In this document: positions 1-6,897 of the stretch, one piece after another
Position numbering within the stretch: position 1 is the stretch's first letter
How the letters are laid out: every line of letters starts with the position of its first letter
From: Acidobacteriaceae bacterium
GTDB taxonomy: Bacteria > Acidobacteriota > Terriglobia > Terriglobales > Acidobacteriaceae
Direction of reading: 5' to 3'
Assembly (NCBI GenBank): GCA_003132325.1
Contig: PKXK01000116.1
Location: 35,552 to 78,341 of the forward strand
DNA length: 42,790 bases
Made by a program: the position numbers and the translations under genes
Notes under the pieces: generated by a model
The model's database searches: none
Seen by the model: the letters and a program-made list of their open reading frames with translations, nothing else
Told to the model about the DNA's origin: nothing

Positions 1-153
1 GGCGATTTCAAGGCGCGGCGCATCACACCGCGCCTTGAAACTTCGTGCCGCGACGCGGCCGACCTCCTGCCGCAGCTCGTGGAGCTGGCGCAGGCGGTCA
101 GCAACGATTATGACGGCGTCGAAGCCCGGCTCAGTCCGGGATCGACGGCCTGA
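1..153 (+). CDS. C-terminal end of an unknown protein (partial)
   Basis: Frame 1 is open from the window edge to a TGA at 151-153 and gives about 50 residues ending in an acidic, helical-looking tail (AADLLPQLVELAQAVSNDYDGVEARL). The start lies outside the window. Its last bases overlap the 3' end of the convergent small gene on the minus strand by about 23 nt, which is tolerable for convergent genes. I do not recognise the family. The alternative is that this frame is open by chance in GC-rich DNA, so confidence is limited. Confidence 0.45.
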   Translation, partial: GDFKARRITPRLETSCRDAADLLPQLVELAQAVSNDYDGVEARLSPGSTA

Positions 154-421
154 GCTTTTGAGCGAGCCCAATATCGAGGGCGAAATCCTTTGCGCTGCAT
201 CCCTGAACGAAGGCAATTGCGACTTCAGACCGCGTAACCATCATCCAGTCAAAGGGCACAAGGAAAATCTTCTCGAACCGCACGGCGACAGCATCGTGAT
301 ACTCGAATTCGCGCAGCATTTCACGCTCCCGATCCGTGAGCCCCCCGGGGACATTGGCAGCGGTGTACTCCAGAATTTGGATATGGTCGTTGACTTCTTC
401 GATGGTCATGTAGTCGGTCAT
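131..421 (-). CDS. Small backbone protein, paralogue of the 54-aa gene at 4081-4245
   Basis: The 96-aa product starts MTDYMTIEEVNDHIQILEY. The ORF track begins further upstream, but the ATG at 419-421 has a clear AAGGAG Shine-Dalgarno 8 nt away, so I use it. Residues about 5-45 align with the small protein encoded at 4081-4245 (EVNDHIQILEYTAANVPGGLTDRE against EVTDQLQILEYIAYNTPKGMTEGD). The two are therefore paralogues sharing a roughly 40-residue helical module. The last 50 residues (FEKIFLVPFDWMMVTRSEVAIAFVQG) are absent from the short copy. Its leader carries a perfect 20-nt palindrome and shares the block gtcatggtctttctcctt with the gene at 4283-4522. Function is unknown; it is likely an accessory gene of the element backbone. 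Confidence 0.7.
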   Translation of the reverse strand: MTDYMTIEEVNDHIQILEYTAANVPGGLTDREREMLREFEYHDAVAVRFEKIFLVPFDWMMVTRSEVAIAFVQGCSAKDFALDIGLAQKLRPSIPD

Positions 422-444
422 GGTCTTTCTCCTTAATGGGCTAA

Positions 445-464
445 AAAGTTGCGTATGCAACTTT
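445..464 (-). promoter_or_regulatory. Perfect palindrome in the leader of the 96-aa gene
   Basis: AAAGTTGC-GTAT-GCAACTTT is a perfect 8-bp inverted repeat with a 4-nt loop, ending about 24 nt upstream of the minus-strand start codon. Read on the minus strand it is followed by a short T run, so it could act as an operator or as a small attenuator hairpin. The sequence does not decide between these. Confidence 0.5.
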
Positions 465-490
465 GCTAGGCCCGCGCCGATGAGCAGGGA

Positions 491-622
491 ATCCCGTCAA
501 GGCACCGGCCTGCCGGAGGGGGATCACCCGGCTTGCAGCTCTTCGCGAAAGGCGGGGATACCGGCAGGACGCGCTCGCGTCCAGTGCTTGACGGGATGGG
601 GGCGCAGCCCCCCTCTGTTTTT
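491..622 (+). ncRNA. Candidate structured RNA ending in an intrinsic terminator
   Basis: A long inverted repeat (ATCCCGTCAAGgCAC at 491-505 with GTGCTTGACGGGAT at 584-597) encloses a second pairing (CCTGCCGG 509-516 with CCGGCAGG 561-568) and a local hairpin (GGACGCG-ct-CGCGTCC). It is followed directly by GGGGGC-gca-GCCCCC and then CTCTGTTTTTATT, which on the plus strand looks like a rho-independent terminator. No convincing ORF covers the stretch. This could be a small RNA antisense to the leader of the 96-aa gene, or a structured DNA site such as a replication or transfer origin. Transcription is not shown. Confidence 0.4.
598..622 (+). terminator. Putative rho-independent terminator
   Basis: A six-pair GC stem (GGGGGC/GCCCCC, loop gca) is followed after five bases by TTTTTATT. 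The T run is on the plus strand only, so it would stop plus-strand transcription from the structured region before it. Confidence 0.5.
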
Positions 623-744
623 ATTCCTGAAGGTACGGCGTAGCCGGGCAAACAACGAGCCGGACTTTCAGGCGAGCTTCTGCGTAAGCCTTGTCGGACG
701 ATATTTGGTTCGCTGCGCAGCAGTCTTGAGTGGACGCTTGCAAA

Positions 745-857
745 TTACCGTAGGGGTTTCGGCAACCAGCCCGAGGCGACGAGTTGGCGTTCGGCCTCAC
801 TGGCAAGGTCACTCTTCTTGAGCTTTTCCCAGGCCGGTGGCGGCGGCTGGGCGCCGG
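745..857 (-). pseudogene. Remnant of the 3' end of a second parB-like gene
   Basis: Read on the minus strand, this stretch encodes PPPPAWEKLKKSDLASEAERQLVASGWLPKPLR followed by a stop. The C-terminus of the intact ParB-like protein at 2232-4061 reads PPAPAWEKLKKADLANEAERQIAGSGWLPKPLR followed by a stop. The similarity continues about 20 nt past the stop (ttgagtggacg.ttgc). Upstream of about 857 it breaks off and the frame shows no further ParB sequence. Only the last 35 or so codons of a diverged second copy survive, so this is a truncated duplicate, not a gene. Confidence 0.85.
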
Positions 858-1003
858 TCCTATTTCCGGCACGAGATCCGTTATCGGCATCGGGTCACCC
901 ATCGCTGGTGACCGGCCGTGCTATATGCCCTCTTAAGGCGCATCTTCGAAGGTCGACATTGCTTAGAGTTCCAGTTTCGAACGACGCAAAACCCGGCTCC
1001 GAC

Positions 1004-1468
1004 TCAAGCAAGGACATTCAATCTATTCGCGGAATTATTGCTTGCATCTTGCGTCCCGGCGGAGATATTAATCGTGATGTTCACCGTGCTGTTGTCGCTT
1101 GAGCCATTCGCTTTAGCGCCTTGCTGAAGGCTCGAAAGACTTTGCGCAAATTGCTGTTCCGTAAGGCTGCCGGTTTTATTGGGGTCCAACTTCGCCCATA
1201 GGGCATCCGCGGCTTGTTTGGTACCGCCGGCTTTGGTTACGGCGGCCTCAAGGTCGGTTTTGTTAATGGTGCCTTTCCCGGTGGTGTCGATCTGGTTGAA
1301 TAGCGATTGTGCAGTGTCCGTAGACGTCTGGCTTGACGTCGTACTCCCAGAGGTTGACTGCGACGACTCTAATAACTTCAGCAACGCCTTCAGTGCTGCC
1401 TGCGCACTGTTTGCGTTCGTTGTTCCGGATACTGAAGAGGATGGTGCGCTTGTAACGCTATTGACCAT
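1004..1468 (-). CDS. EF-hand-like calcium-binding protein
   Basis: The 154-aa protein starts at the ATG at 1466-1468, behind AAAGGAG; the longer ORF in the track lacks such a site. After a Ser/Thr/Ala-rich N-terminal third come two EF-hand-like helix-loop-helix units. The first is FNQIDTTGKGTINKTDLEAAV (about residues 67-87) and the second LWAKLDPNKTGSLTEQQFAQSL (about 102-123), with the expected D.(T/N).(T/K)G.(I/L)...(D/E) spacing. The C-terminus is Asn/Ser-rich (NSTVNITINISAG). No signal peptide is evident. Such low-complexity EF-hand proteins are common in soil bacteria and their role is unknown. It is flanked by non-coding DNA and has no clear operon partner. Confidence 0.75.
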   Translation of the reverse strand: MVNSVTSAPSSSVSGTTNANSAQAALKALLKLLESSQSTSGSTTSSQTSTDTAQSLFNQIDTTGKGTINKTDLEAAVTKAGGTKQAADALWAKLDPNKTGSLTEQQFAQSLSSLQQGAKANGSSDNSTVNITINISAGTQDASNNSANRLNVLA

Positions 1469-1712
1469 GACAGGCTCCTTTCGAGCAGTGTTTATGTTTA
1501 ATCGGAATCGCGGGTTCTCCGCGACTTTTGTTTCCAGCATGACATGCCGGCGGTAAAGGAATCCTTCACGGGAATGGTCATAAATCATTAACCAAGAGTT
1601 TCGCCAGGTTTCCAGTGTTCTGGGCGACGGAGAGAAAATTGCGCGACGGGCGAGTGGGTACCTGTCGCGTGGAGGTGATCAGGCTAAGAGCGAGAGCTAG
1701 GCTTTTGCCCTG

Positions 1713-1976
1713 TTACGGCCCTCCTTCCGCTGCGAGCATCACGTCGACATAGGCGACAGGGCCGCCGGCAGCAGCGATGATGGAAGCGGGCAGGGCGTTC
1801 GAGTAATAGCCTTGCCGGGCGATCGGCAAGGGCGCGTCGGTCGGGTAGATGCTCCGCACCTGGAGGTGCGCGATCTCTTCGCCCACGATCCGTGCCGGCA
1901 TCCATTGAGGTTCGTAGGTGATCTCCAGCAGCATGCCGTTCCAGTCCATGCGGTGGGTTTCTGTCGTTCGTTTCAT
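1713..1976 (-). CDS. Small conserved-looking protein of unknown function (87 aa)
   Basis: MKRTTETHRMDWNGMLLEITYEPQW opens behind AAAAGGAG, so I place the start at 1976 rather than at the longer ORF start. The product appears folded, with a beta-rich beginning (MLLEITYEPQWMP), a charged middle (AHLQVRSIYPTDAPLPI) and a Gly/Ala-rich end. There is no signal peptide and no membrane segment. Its leader is a block of about 115 bp that recurs in front of the DUF2958-like gene at 12220-12576, suggesting shared regulation or a mobile promoter cassette. It sits just downstream of parB on the same strand and is probably part of the element backbone. Confidence 0.65.
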   Translation of the reverse strand: MKRTTETHRMDWNGMLLEITYEPQWMPARIVGEEIAHLQVRSIYPTDAPLPIARQGYYSNALPASIIAAAGGPVAYVDVMLAAEGGP

Positions 1977-2015
1977 CGCGTTCTCCTTTTCGCTTTCGGT
2001 TTCTCGATACGCACA

Positions 2016-2134
2016 ACACAAAGCCGGGCGGACAAGCCGACAGGTCACCCGCGTCTTCGCGGGGGAACAGGCAACCCGGGAGCGCAAGCGAATGGAGCGG
2101 GCGGCCTGTTGACCTGGCGGCGCGCCCGGCTAGT
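2016..2134 (-). repeat. Leader repeat, copy A
   Basis: This intergenic block matches 12612-12726 over most of its length, for example gcggacaagc.g.caggtcac, gggagcgc.agcgaatggagcggg and cgttgacc/tgttgacc. Both copies lie directly upstream of a minus-strand small gene with a strong ribosome binding site. Copy A adds a short hairpin (cccgcg-tctt-cgcggg). It also contains TTGACC with TAGTGT 16 nt downstream on the plus strand, and the same spacing recurs in copy B, so a plus-strand promoter is possible. Confidence 0.7.
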
Positions 2135-2231
2135 GTCAGGCGTAATGATCGAGAACCGAAACCCGAGAAAAAGGAGACGCCGATCGCGTGAACGACCGGC
2201 GTCATGAACTTTTGAGTGGACGGTTGCGTGA

Positions 2232-4061
2232 CTACCGCAGGGGTTTTGGCAACCAGCCTGAGCCGGCGATCTGGCGTTCGGCTTCGTTGGCAAGGTCAGC
2301 CTTCTTGAGTTTTTCCCAGGCGGGTGCCGGCGGTTGGCCCTTGGCTTCCTTGATGGCTGCCAGGATTTGCGGCTTGCCGATACGTGTGAAGTAGTTTTGC
2401 GCGGTCGGCGTGAACCACGTTTTCATGTCGAGGCCCACGGCCGCCGCGATCTGGTTCGCGTGAGCGAGACGCGCACTGTCCACGCGGTCTTGCTTTGTCT
2501 GGATCGCGTTCATCGCGCCTGCGGTGCAGAAAGCCAACAGGTCGAGAAGGACGTCCCGGTGCTGGTTGAGGCACCAGTCCCAGAGAGCATCTTCCTGGCC
2601 GGGGAGTTTCTCGCTCCAGGTTTCGCGCGCGGCTTCGATCTGCCCGAGAGCTTTCGATCCCTCGACTTTCCGGAAGGATTGTTGCTCGACGCTGATCTGG
2701 AGGGAGGTATAACCGCTGTGGAAGGTCTTGCACGCCATCGCATGAACGACGGCCGCAAGTGCGATGTCGGGACGCTGCAGCAGCTCGGCGCTGACGGCCG
2801 CAGATTTCTGGGCTGTCAGGTCCTCGATCAGACCAGACGGGAACTCGCTCCGGACTTGATGGTCGCCGCTTTCGGCATCGCCCGTCGCGTCGCCGGATGC
2901 AGGCGTCTTGGACGTACCGCTTTTCTTCGGCATATCCTCGGGCCGCACGAGGCCGCGCACGATCGAGGCCTTGCCGCCATGATCGAGGTGGACGACGACA
3001 CCGGCGATCGCCAGCGTGTCAGCGGGCCAGAAGGGCGCTCGCTCGGCGGTGAGCGTTTCGATGCGCTCGCCGACCTCGTCGAGACGCGCGGGTCTGTCGC
3101 CATCATCGTTCGAATTGAGCCATTGCTCTTCGAGGGCCTCGTATTCGGCTTTGAGCGTTTCAAGCTCCGCCTGTTTCTTGGCGGGCAGGGGCGTCAGCTC
3201 TTCGCGGCGGATGTGGAATTTCGACTTGTCCTGGTAGTCGAATTCAGGGTGGACCTCAACCCATTTCCAGCCTTCCTTCTGGACGGTGTTCGCTGCGCGG
3301 TCGAGCTTTTCGCCGACCAGCCGGTCGAGTAAAGGCACGTCCAGAATGAACACGCCATCGTCGTCCTGGCTGAAGAGGTCGCGGCGCACGGTGCCTCCGG
3401 CTTTTTCGTAAGCCTTCAGTGTGACGTAGCGGACCCGCTTGTCGGTCACCGTGACCTCGTTCTCAGTGAGCGAGTCCCGGATGTCACTGGCGTCGTTGCG
3501 ATCAGGATCGAAGTCCCGCAACACGGCCTCTTGCGCCTCGTGATCGTCGGATACCGCGAAGGCCTGAACCTGTTCAAGGTTCAGCTTTTCCTTGCGGTAG
3601 GCTGCGACGACGACCGGGCTCACGCGCGCGAGCTTCAGACGCTGCTTGACGTAAGTTTCCGTTTTCCCAAAGCGGGCGGCCACGTCTGCGATCGGAGCGC
3701 CATTGTCGATGAGGTGCCGGTAGGCGTCGCATTCGTCCGCGGGGTGCATGTTCTCGCGCACGGTGTTTTCAGCAAGGCTGATCTCCGTAGCTTGGGCGTC
3801 GTTGTCGAGGACCTGGCAGGGCACCTCGAAATCGGCGTCGATTTTGCTGGCCTTCAGCAGGGCTGCGAGCGCCGCGAGCCTGCGGTTGCCGGCGACGACG
3901 GCGAATTTCTTGCCGTCCTTCCGGACCACCAGCGATTGCAGGAGGCCGTGTGCCTCGATGCTGGCGGCCAGTTCGTCAATGCCGCCCTTGTTCTGCGTCT
4001 TGCGGACGTTGCCTTCCCAGGCGGTGAGCTTGTTGAGCGGGATGTTGGTGATGTCAATCAT
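2232..4061 (-). CDS. ParB/RepB/Spo0J-type DNA-binding protein (orphan)
   Basis: The 609-aa protein opens MIDITNIPLNKLTAWEGNVRKT, behind AAAGGAG. Residues about 1-110 are a ParB N-terminal domain: IDELAASIEAHGLLQSLVV, the arginine box AGNRRLAALAAL, and LAENTVRENMHPADE. Residues about 125-150 are a helix-turn-helix (IADVAARFGKTETYVKQRLKLA). The remaining 450 residues are a long charged, partly coiled-coil region plus a C-terminal module ending SGWLPKPLR. This long form is typical of plasmid and integrative-element ParB-like proteins, not the roughly 300-aa chromosomal ParB. No ParA gene and no obvious parS match is present, so a regulatory or nuclease-like role is possible instead of partitioning. 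A small gene lies 19 nt upstream on the same strand. Confidence 0.88.
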   Translation of the reverse strand: MIDITNIPLNKLTAWEGNVRKTQNKGGIDELAASIEAHGLLQSLVVRKDGKKFAVVAGNRRLAALAALLKASKIDADFEVPCQVLDNDAQATEISLAENTVRENMHPADECDAYRHLIDNGAPIADVAARFGKTETYVKQRLKLARVSPVVVAAYRKEKLNLEQVQAFAVSDDHEAQEAVLRDFDPDRNDASDIRDSLTENEVTVTDKRVRYVTLKAYEKAGGTVRRDLFSQDDDGVFILDVPLLDRLVGEKLDRAANTVQKEGWKWVEVHPEFDYQDKSKFHIRREELTPLPAKKQAELETLKAEYEALEEQWLNSNDDGDRPARLDEVGERIETLTAERAPFWPADTLAIAGVVVHLDHGGKASIVRGLVRPEDMPKKSGTSKTPASGDATGDAESGDHQVRSEFPSGLIEDLTAQKSAAVSAELLQRPDIALAAVVHAMACKTFHSGYTSLQISVEQQSFRKVEGSKALGQIEAARETWSEKLPGQEDALWDWCLNQHRDVLLDLLAFCTAGAMNAIQTKQDRVDSARLAHANQIAAAVGLDMKTWFTPTAQNYFTRIGKPQILAAIKEAKGQPPAPAWEKLKKADLANEAERQIAGSGWLPKPLR

Positions 4062-4080
4062 AGCGATGTACTCCTTTGTG

Positions 4081-4245
4081 TTAAGCCTGCTGAGCGCGCA
4101 GGCGTTGTTCGTGTTTTTCGAGCTTCCGCTGAAGGATGCGATCGCCTTCGGTCATGCCTTTCGGCGTGTTGTAGGCGATGTACTCCAGGATCTGGAGCTG
4201 GTCGGTGACCTCGCTGAGTGTGAGTGCCGAGATTTTCTTCGTCAT
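4081..4245 (-). CDS. 54-aa protein, short paralogue of the 131-421 product
   Basis: This gene is missing from the ORF track in this frame. It reads MTKKISALTLSEVTDQLQILEYIAYNTPKGMTEGDRILQRKLEKHEQRLRAQQA, with AAGGAG 9 nt before the ATG. It ends 19 nt before the parB start, so the two are probably co-transcribed. The central stretch matches the N-terminal half of the 96-aa protein at 131-421. That similarity is my main evidence that the frame is real, rather than the overlapping 65-aa frame listed in the track. The protein is almost wholly helical and charged. Function is unknown; a small DNA- or protein-binding partner of ParB is conceivable. Confidence 0.72.
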   Translation of the reverse strand: MTKKISALTLSEVTDQLQILEYIAYNTPKGMTEGDRILQRKLEKHEQRLRAQQA

Positions 4246-4282
4246 GGCGATGCACTCCTTCTGAGAAGGAGAGGAAGAGCGC

Positions 4283-4522
4283 TTACGCGCCCTTCCCCTC
4301 GGTTGCTGCGGGCTGCTCGGCAGCGGGAGCAGATTTCGCCTTGGGCGGGAATGCCGCGTAGCGTTTGCCGCCGATCAGGATGGTGAAGCCTTTGCCCTTC
4401 TTGTGGACGAAGGCCGCGCCGGCCGGCTTGCCGTTCTTCTGTCCTTCGCCCTGGTTCTCGAAGATGTAGAAGTCGGGAGCCTGCTTTGCCTTGGTCGTCG
4501 TCGTTTCGGTTGTCGTTGTCAT
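4283..4522 (-). CDS. Small Lys/Ala-rich protein (79 aa), unknown function
   Basis: MTTTTETTTTKAKQAPDFYIFENQ starts behind AAAAGGAG. The track begins at an upstream TTG that would place the ribosome binding site inside the coding sequence. The core, APDFYIFENQGEGQKNGKPAGAAFVHKKGKGFTILIGGKRYAAFPPK, looks like a small beta-sheet domain and is followed by an Ala/Lys tail. Similar small proteins are frequent in proteobacterial conjugative plasmids, but I cannot name the family. Its leader shares the block gtcatggtctttctcctt with the gene at 131-421. It lies 37 nt upstream of the 54-aa gene and may begin a three-gene operon ending with parB. Confidence 0.7.
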   Translation of the reverse strand: MTTTTETTTTKAKQAPDFYIFENQGEGQKNGKPAGAAFVHKKGKGFTILIGGKRYAAFPPKAKSAPAAEQPAATEGKGA

Positions 4523-5052
4523 GGTCTTTCTCCTTTTGAGCAATTACCCTTTCGGGCGTGCCCCTGAACGGCCAGGCGCGGGAGCGGCGTCAACAGGAAA
4601 ATTGGGGGAGACCTTTAGGGGGAACCGAGGCTTCCTGTTTACGCTGGGAGCGAGCGCGTATGGCAAGGGGCTCGAACATGCCCGATGGGTTTTGCTCGGG
4701 AGAAAGCTGACAACACCTAAGCCGGAACCGTGACCACGAAGCATGGTCCTGACAGGACAGCGTTGATCGGGAAACAGGCGGCATGATGAAGAACGCCTCG
4801 TAGCCGGTCGGGCCTCCATCCCATCTAAGCAGGGCGCGAACATTCATCCGGTACGGTGGCGGTAAAAAGCGGCGGCAGTGTTCCCGACTTTGAAAGAAGC
4901 CCGTCTCTGCCGAGCACCATGATGCACGGAGAGAATTAGGCCTCGCGGCGGGCCTCTTCCCGGACAGGCGTGCGGATTGTACGGTATATAAAACTACGGC
5001 GGTCTGCTGGGATTTGGAGAACAGCGCCCTTAAGGGCTGAGAGGAGCATCGC
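4523..5052. other. Divergent intergenic region before the HEPN/IetAS/Ubl operon
   Basis: About 530 bp separate the minus-strand backbone genes from the plus-strand operon. ORFs listed here either run antisense through the downstream gene or have low-complexity translations, and I accept none. The region must hold promoters in both directions. An AT-richer patch near 4975-4992 (ttgtacggtatataaaac) resembles a -10 region for the plus-strand gene, but I see no good -35 partner. Confidence 0.5.
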
Positions 5053-5616
5053 GTGAAATTGTCGCCACGCTTTTCGGAGAAGCAATGGAACACGGCCTTT
5101 GACGGCCGCGAAGACTGGGACACGGCGATCGAGATCGTTGCGGACCGTGTCAAGGGCAGGTGGCTCGATGCGGCAGGTCGGCTGATAGATGAGCGGCATT
5201 CGGGGTTCGCCATTCTCGCGCTCGACTGTATCGTTCTGGAATCTCTGTGGGGATTCATGAACGGAAAGGCGGTTCCGCGCGGCGGTGAAAGGCAGGTTTA
5301 TCGGGCTGTGCTCATGAGCCCCCGGTTCGGTTGGACGGAAACCCAGAGCGACAGTTTCCGCGAGCTTGTGCGGAACGGCATCATCCATGATGCCGAAACC
5401 AGGAGCCGGTGGCTGGTCGAAAGGACAGTTCCGCGCACAGTCGTTCCTCAGGTGAACAAACAAGGCGATTACGTCCTCAACCGGACGAAGTTTCATGGCG
5501 CGCTCGTGGCGTTGTTCGAGGAATGGATCGCCGGGCTTCGAGCTGGTGATGTAGTGTTGCGGGTTCGCATGCGCCAACGGATGGACCAGATTATCGCGAA
5601 ACACTACGTCACGTGA
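5053..5616 (+). CDS. Putative HEPN-domain protein
   Basis: The 187-aa protein starts at a GTG preceded by GAGGAG. It is mainly helical. Residues about 45-75 (SGFAILALDCIVLESLWGFMNGKA) resemble the first helical pair of HEPN-like proteins. FRELVRNGIIHDAET (about residues 104-118) contains R-N-G-I-I-H, which fits the RX4-6H motif of HEPN ribonucleases and toxins, with Asn after Arg as is common. The C-terminal part (HGALVALFEEWIAGLRAG) would be the last helix. HEPN proteins often serve as toxins or RNA-cleaving effectors in defence systems. It is the first gene before the ATPase/protease pair, 117 nt upstream and on the same strand. The motif is visible; the RNase activity is inferred. It could also be a catalytically inert HEPN-like protein. 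Confidence 0.6.
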   Translation: MKLSPRFSEKQWNTAFDGREDWDTAIEIVADRVKGRWLDAAGRLIDERHSGFAILALDCIVLESLWGFMNGKAVPRGGERQVYRAVLMSPRFGWTETQSDSFRELVRNGIIHDAETRSRWLVERTVPRTVVPQVNKQGDYVLNRTKFHGALVALFEEWIAGLRAGDVVLRVRMRQRMDQIIAKHYVT

Positions 5617-5698
5617 GGAGAACCGGCGAACTGATTGAAATGCCTAACGAAACGGTCTAACGACCACCGAAGGGGCTTCCCATAGCATCGCGCCGGAC

Positions 5699-5727
5699 TT
5701 GACAGCCGTCTCACGAAATGGCATTAT
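5699..5727 (+). promoter_or_regulatory. Sigma70-like promoter of the IetA-type gene
   Basis: TTGACA and CATTAT are separated by 17 bp. The expected transcription start falls at about 5734, which is the A of the first ATG of the ATPase gene. The message may thus be leaderless, or translation may start at the second ATG (5755), which has a distant AAGG. Confidence 0.65.
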
Positions 5728-5733
5728 CGTCTC

Positions 5734-6897
5734 ATGAAGGCAGATACAAGTTTCATGAGCGAGCTGTTTCGTATCGTTAATGGCGCTCTTCGTCTCGATA
5801 TAGACAAAGTGCGCAACTATACGGCATTCCTCGCGGACAAACTGGAAAAGGCTGGTGATGTGTCATCGGCCGGCCGCCTGCGCAAAATGCTGGAAGAGAG
5901 CGATCAGCAGTTGCGGCCTGCCGGTGCTGCGTTCGCGAGAGCTCTTCCCGTCGATGAAGATAGCAGGTTTCCGCTGATCGAACAGGTCAACCTCAAGAGC
6001 GTGTCCGAGGCGCCCGTCGTCCTCGGCCAGGATCAATGGGATACCGTCAACGAATTCTTGAGCATCGCGAAGAGTTACGCGCTGGCCGATACCGACGTCC
6101 TGTCCACATCCTTGAGCTTGCTGATGTACGGTCCTCCGGGAACCGGGAAGAGCCGTCTTGCGCGGCACATCGCCAAGGAACTCGGTCTCGATCTCTACGT
6201 TGCGCGCTTGGACGGCCTGATCTCGTCGTTCCTTGGAAGCACCTCGAAGAACATCCGTGCGCTTTTCGATTTCGCGGCCAAGACGCCTTGCGTGTTATTC
6301 CTCGACGAGTTCGACGCCATCGCGAAGCTGCGCGGCGATAGCCAGGAACTCGGCGAGCTGAAGCGGGTCGTGAACAGCTTCATCCAGAACCTCGACACGC
6401 TGGGCAGTCACTCGATCGTGATTGCGGCAACGAACCACCGGGAGTTGCTGGACTCCGCCGTGTGGCGGCGCTTCAGCTACCGCCTCGCGCTCGATTTCCC
6501 GTCGGCTGAGTTACGCGAGAAAATGTGGACCACCTTCAGCGGCACGATGGAGTTCACGGAGCGGGAGATCGCTCTACTGGTCGATCTGTCCGAAGGGTTT
6601 ACTGGTTCGGACATTCGCGAGGTCTACGTGCGGCTCCGGCGCCGCCAGTTGACGAAGCATGAGCACCCCGGTCTGAAGGACGCTTTCCAGGTTCTTCAGA
6701 ACATGGGCATCGGCGAGGGCGAAGACCGCCGCTTCCTGTCGCTCTTGCGCAGCAAGGATGTTCCGGGCATCGCGGCTTCGCTGCGCGAGCGAAACGCGAA
6801 GCTGTACAGTCACGCCGCGCTCGCCGATCTGCTGGGCGTTTCAAAAGCAACTGCTCATCGATGGGCCGCGGGAACGGAGATAGAGACCAATGGCTGA
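5734..6897 (+). CDS. ietA: AAA+ ATPase, IetA-type partner of a subtilisin-like protease
   Basis: The 387-aa protein has a helical N-terminal region (about 1-95) and then a AAA+ module: Walker A GPPGTGKS (133-140), Walker B VLFLDEFD (187-194), sensor 1 IAATNH (230-235) and an arginine-finger-like WRRF (244-247). A C-terminal ALADLLGVSKATAHRWA (about 364-380) resembles a helix-turn-helix. It overlaps the downstream subtilase by 8 nt. A AAA ATPase followed directly by a subtilisin-like protease is the arrangement of IetA/IetS, first reported as an Agrobacterium plasmid stability and incompatibility pair and later as anti-phage defence. The ATPase probably controls or feeds the protease. I keep the start at 5734 because it coincides with the predicted transcription start; 5755 is the alternative. 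Confidence 0.82.
   Translation: MKADTSFMSELFRIVNGALRLDIDKVRNYTAFLADKLEKAGDVSSAGRLRKMLEESDQQLRPAGAAFARALPVDEDSRFPLIEQVNLKSVSEAPVVLGQDQWDTVNEFLSIAKSYALADTDVLSTSLSLLMYGPPGTGKSRLARHIAKELGLDLYVARLDGLISSFLGSTSKNIRALFDFAAKTPCVLFLDEFDAIAKLRGDSQELGELKRVVNSFIQNLDTLGSHSIVIAATNHRELLDSAVWRRFSYRLALDFPSAELREKMWTTFSGTMEFTEREIALLVDLSEGFTGSDIREVYVRLRRRQLTKHEHPGLKDAFQVLQNMGIGEGEDRRFLSLLRSKDVPGIAASLRERNAKLYSHAALADLLGVSKATAHRWAAGTEIETNG

Noticed and set aside
2334-3332. Long plus-strand ORF of 332 aa
   Set aside because: It runs antisense to the ParB-like gene, whose domains are clear. Long antisense frames are expected in this GC-rich coding DNA.
4590-5604. Two overlapping 222-aa minus-strand ORFs
   Set aside because: They run antisense through the HEPN-like gene and have compositionally odd translations with no motifs.
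5607-5615. TCACGTGA as a possible parS core
   Set aside because: Only the 8-bp centre of the usual 16-bp parS matches, it overlaps a stop codon, and I see no second copy. Chance is likely.
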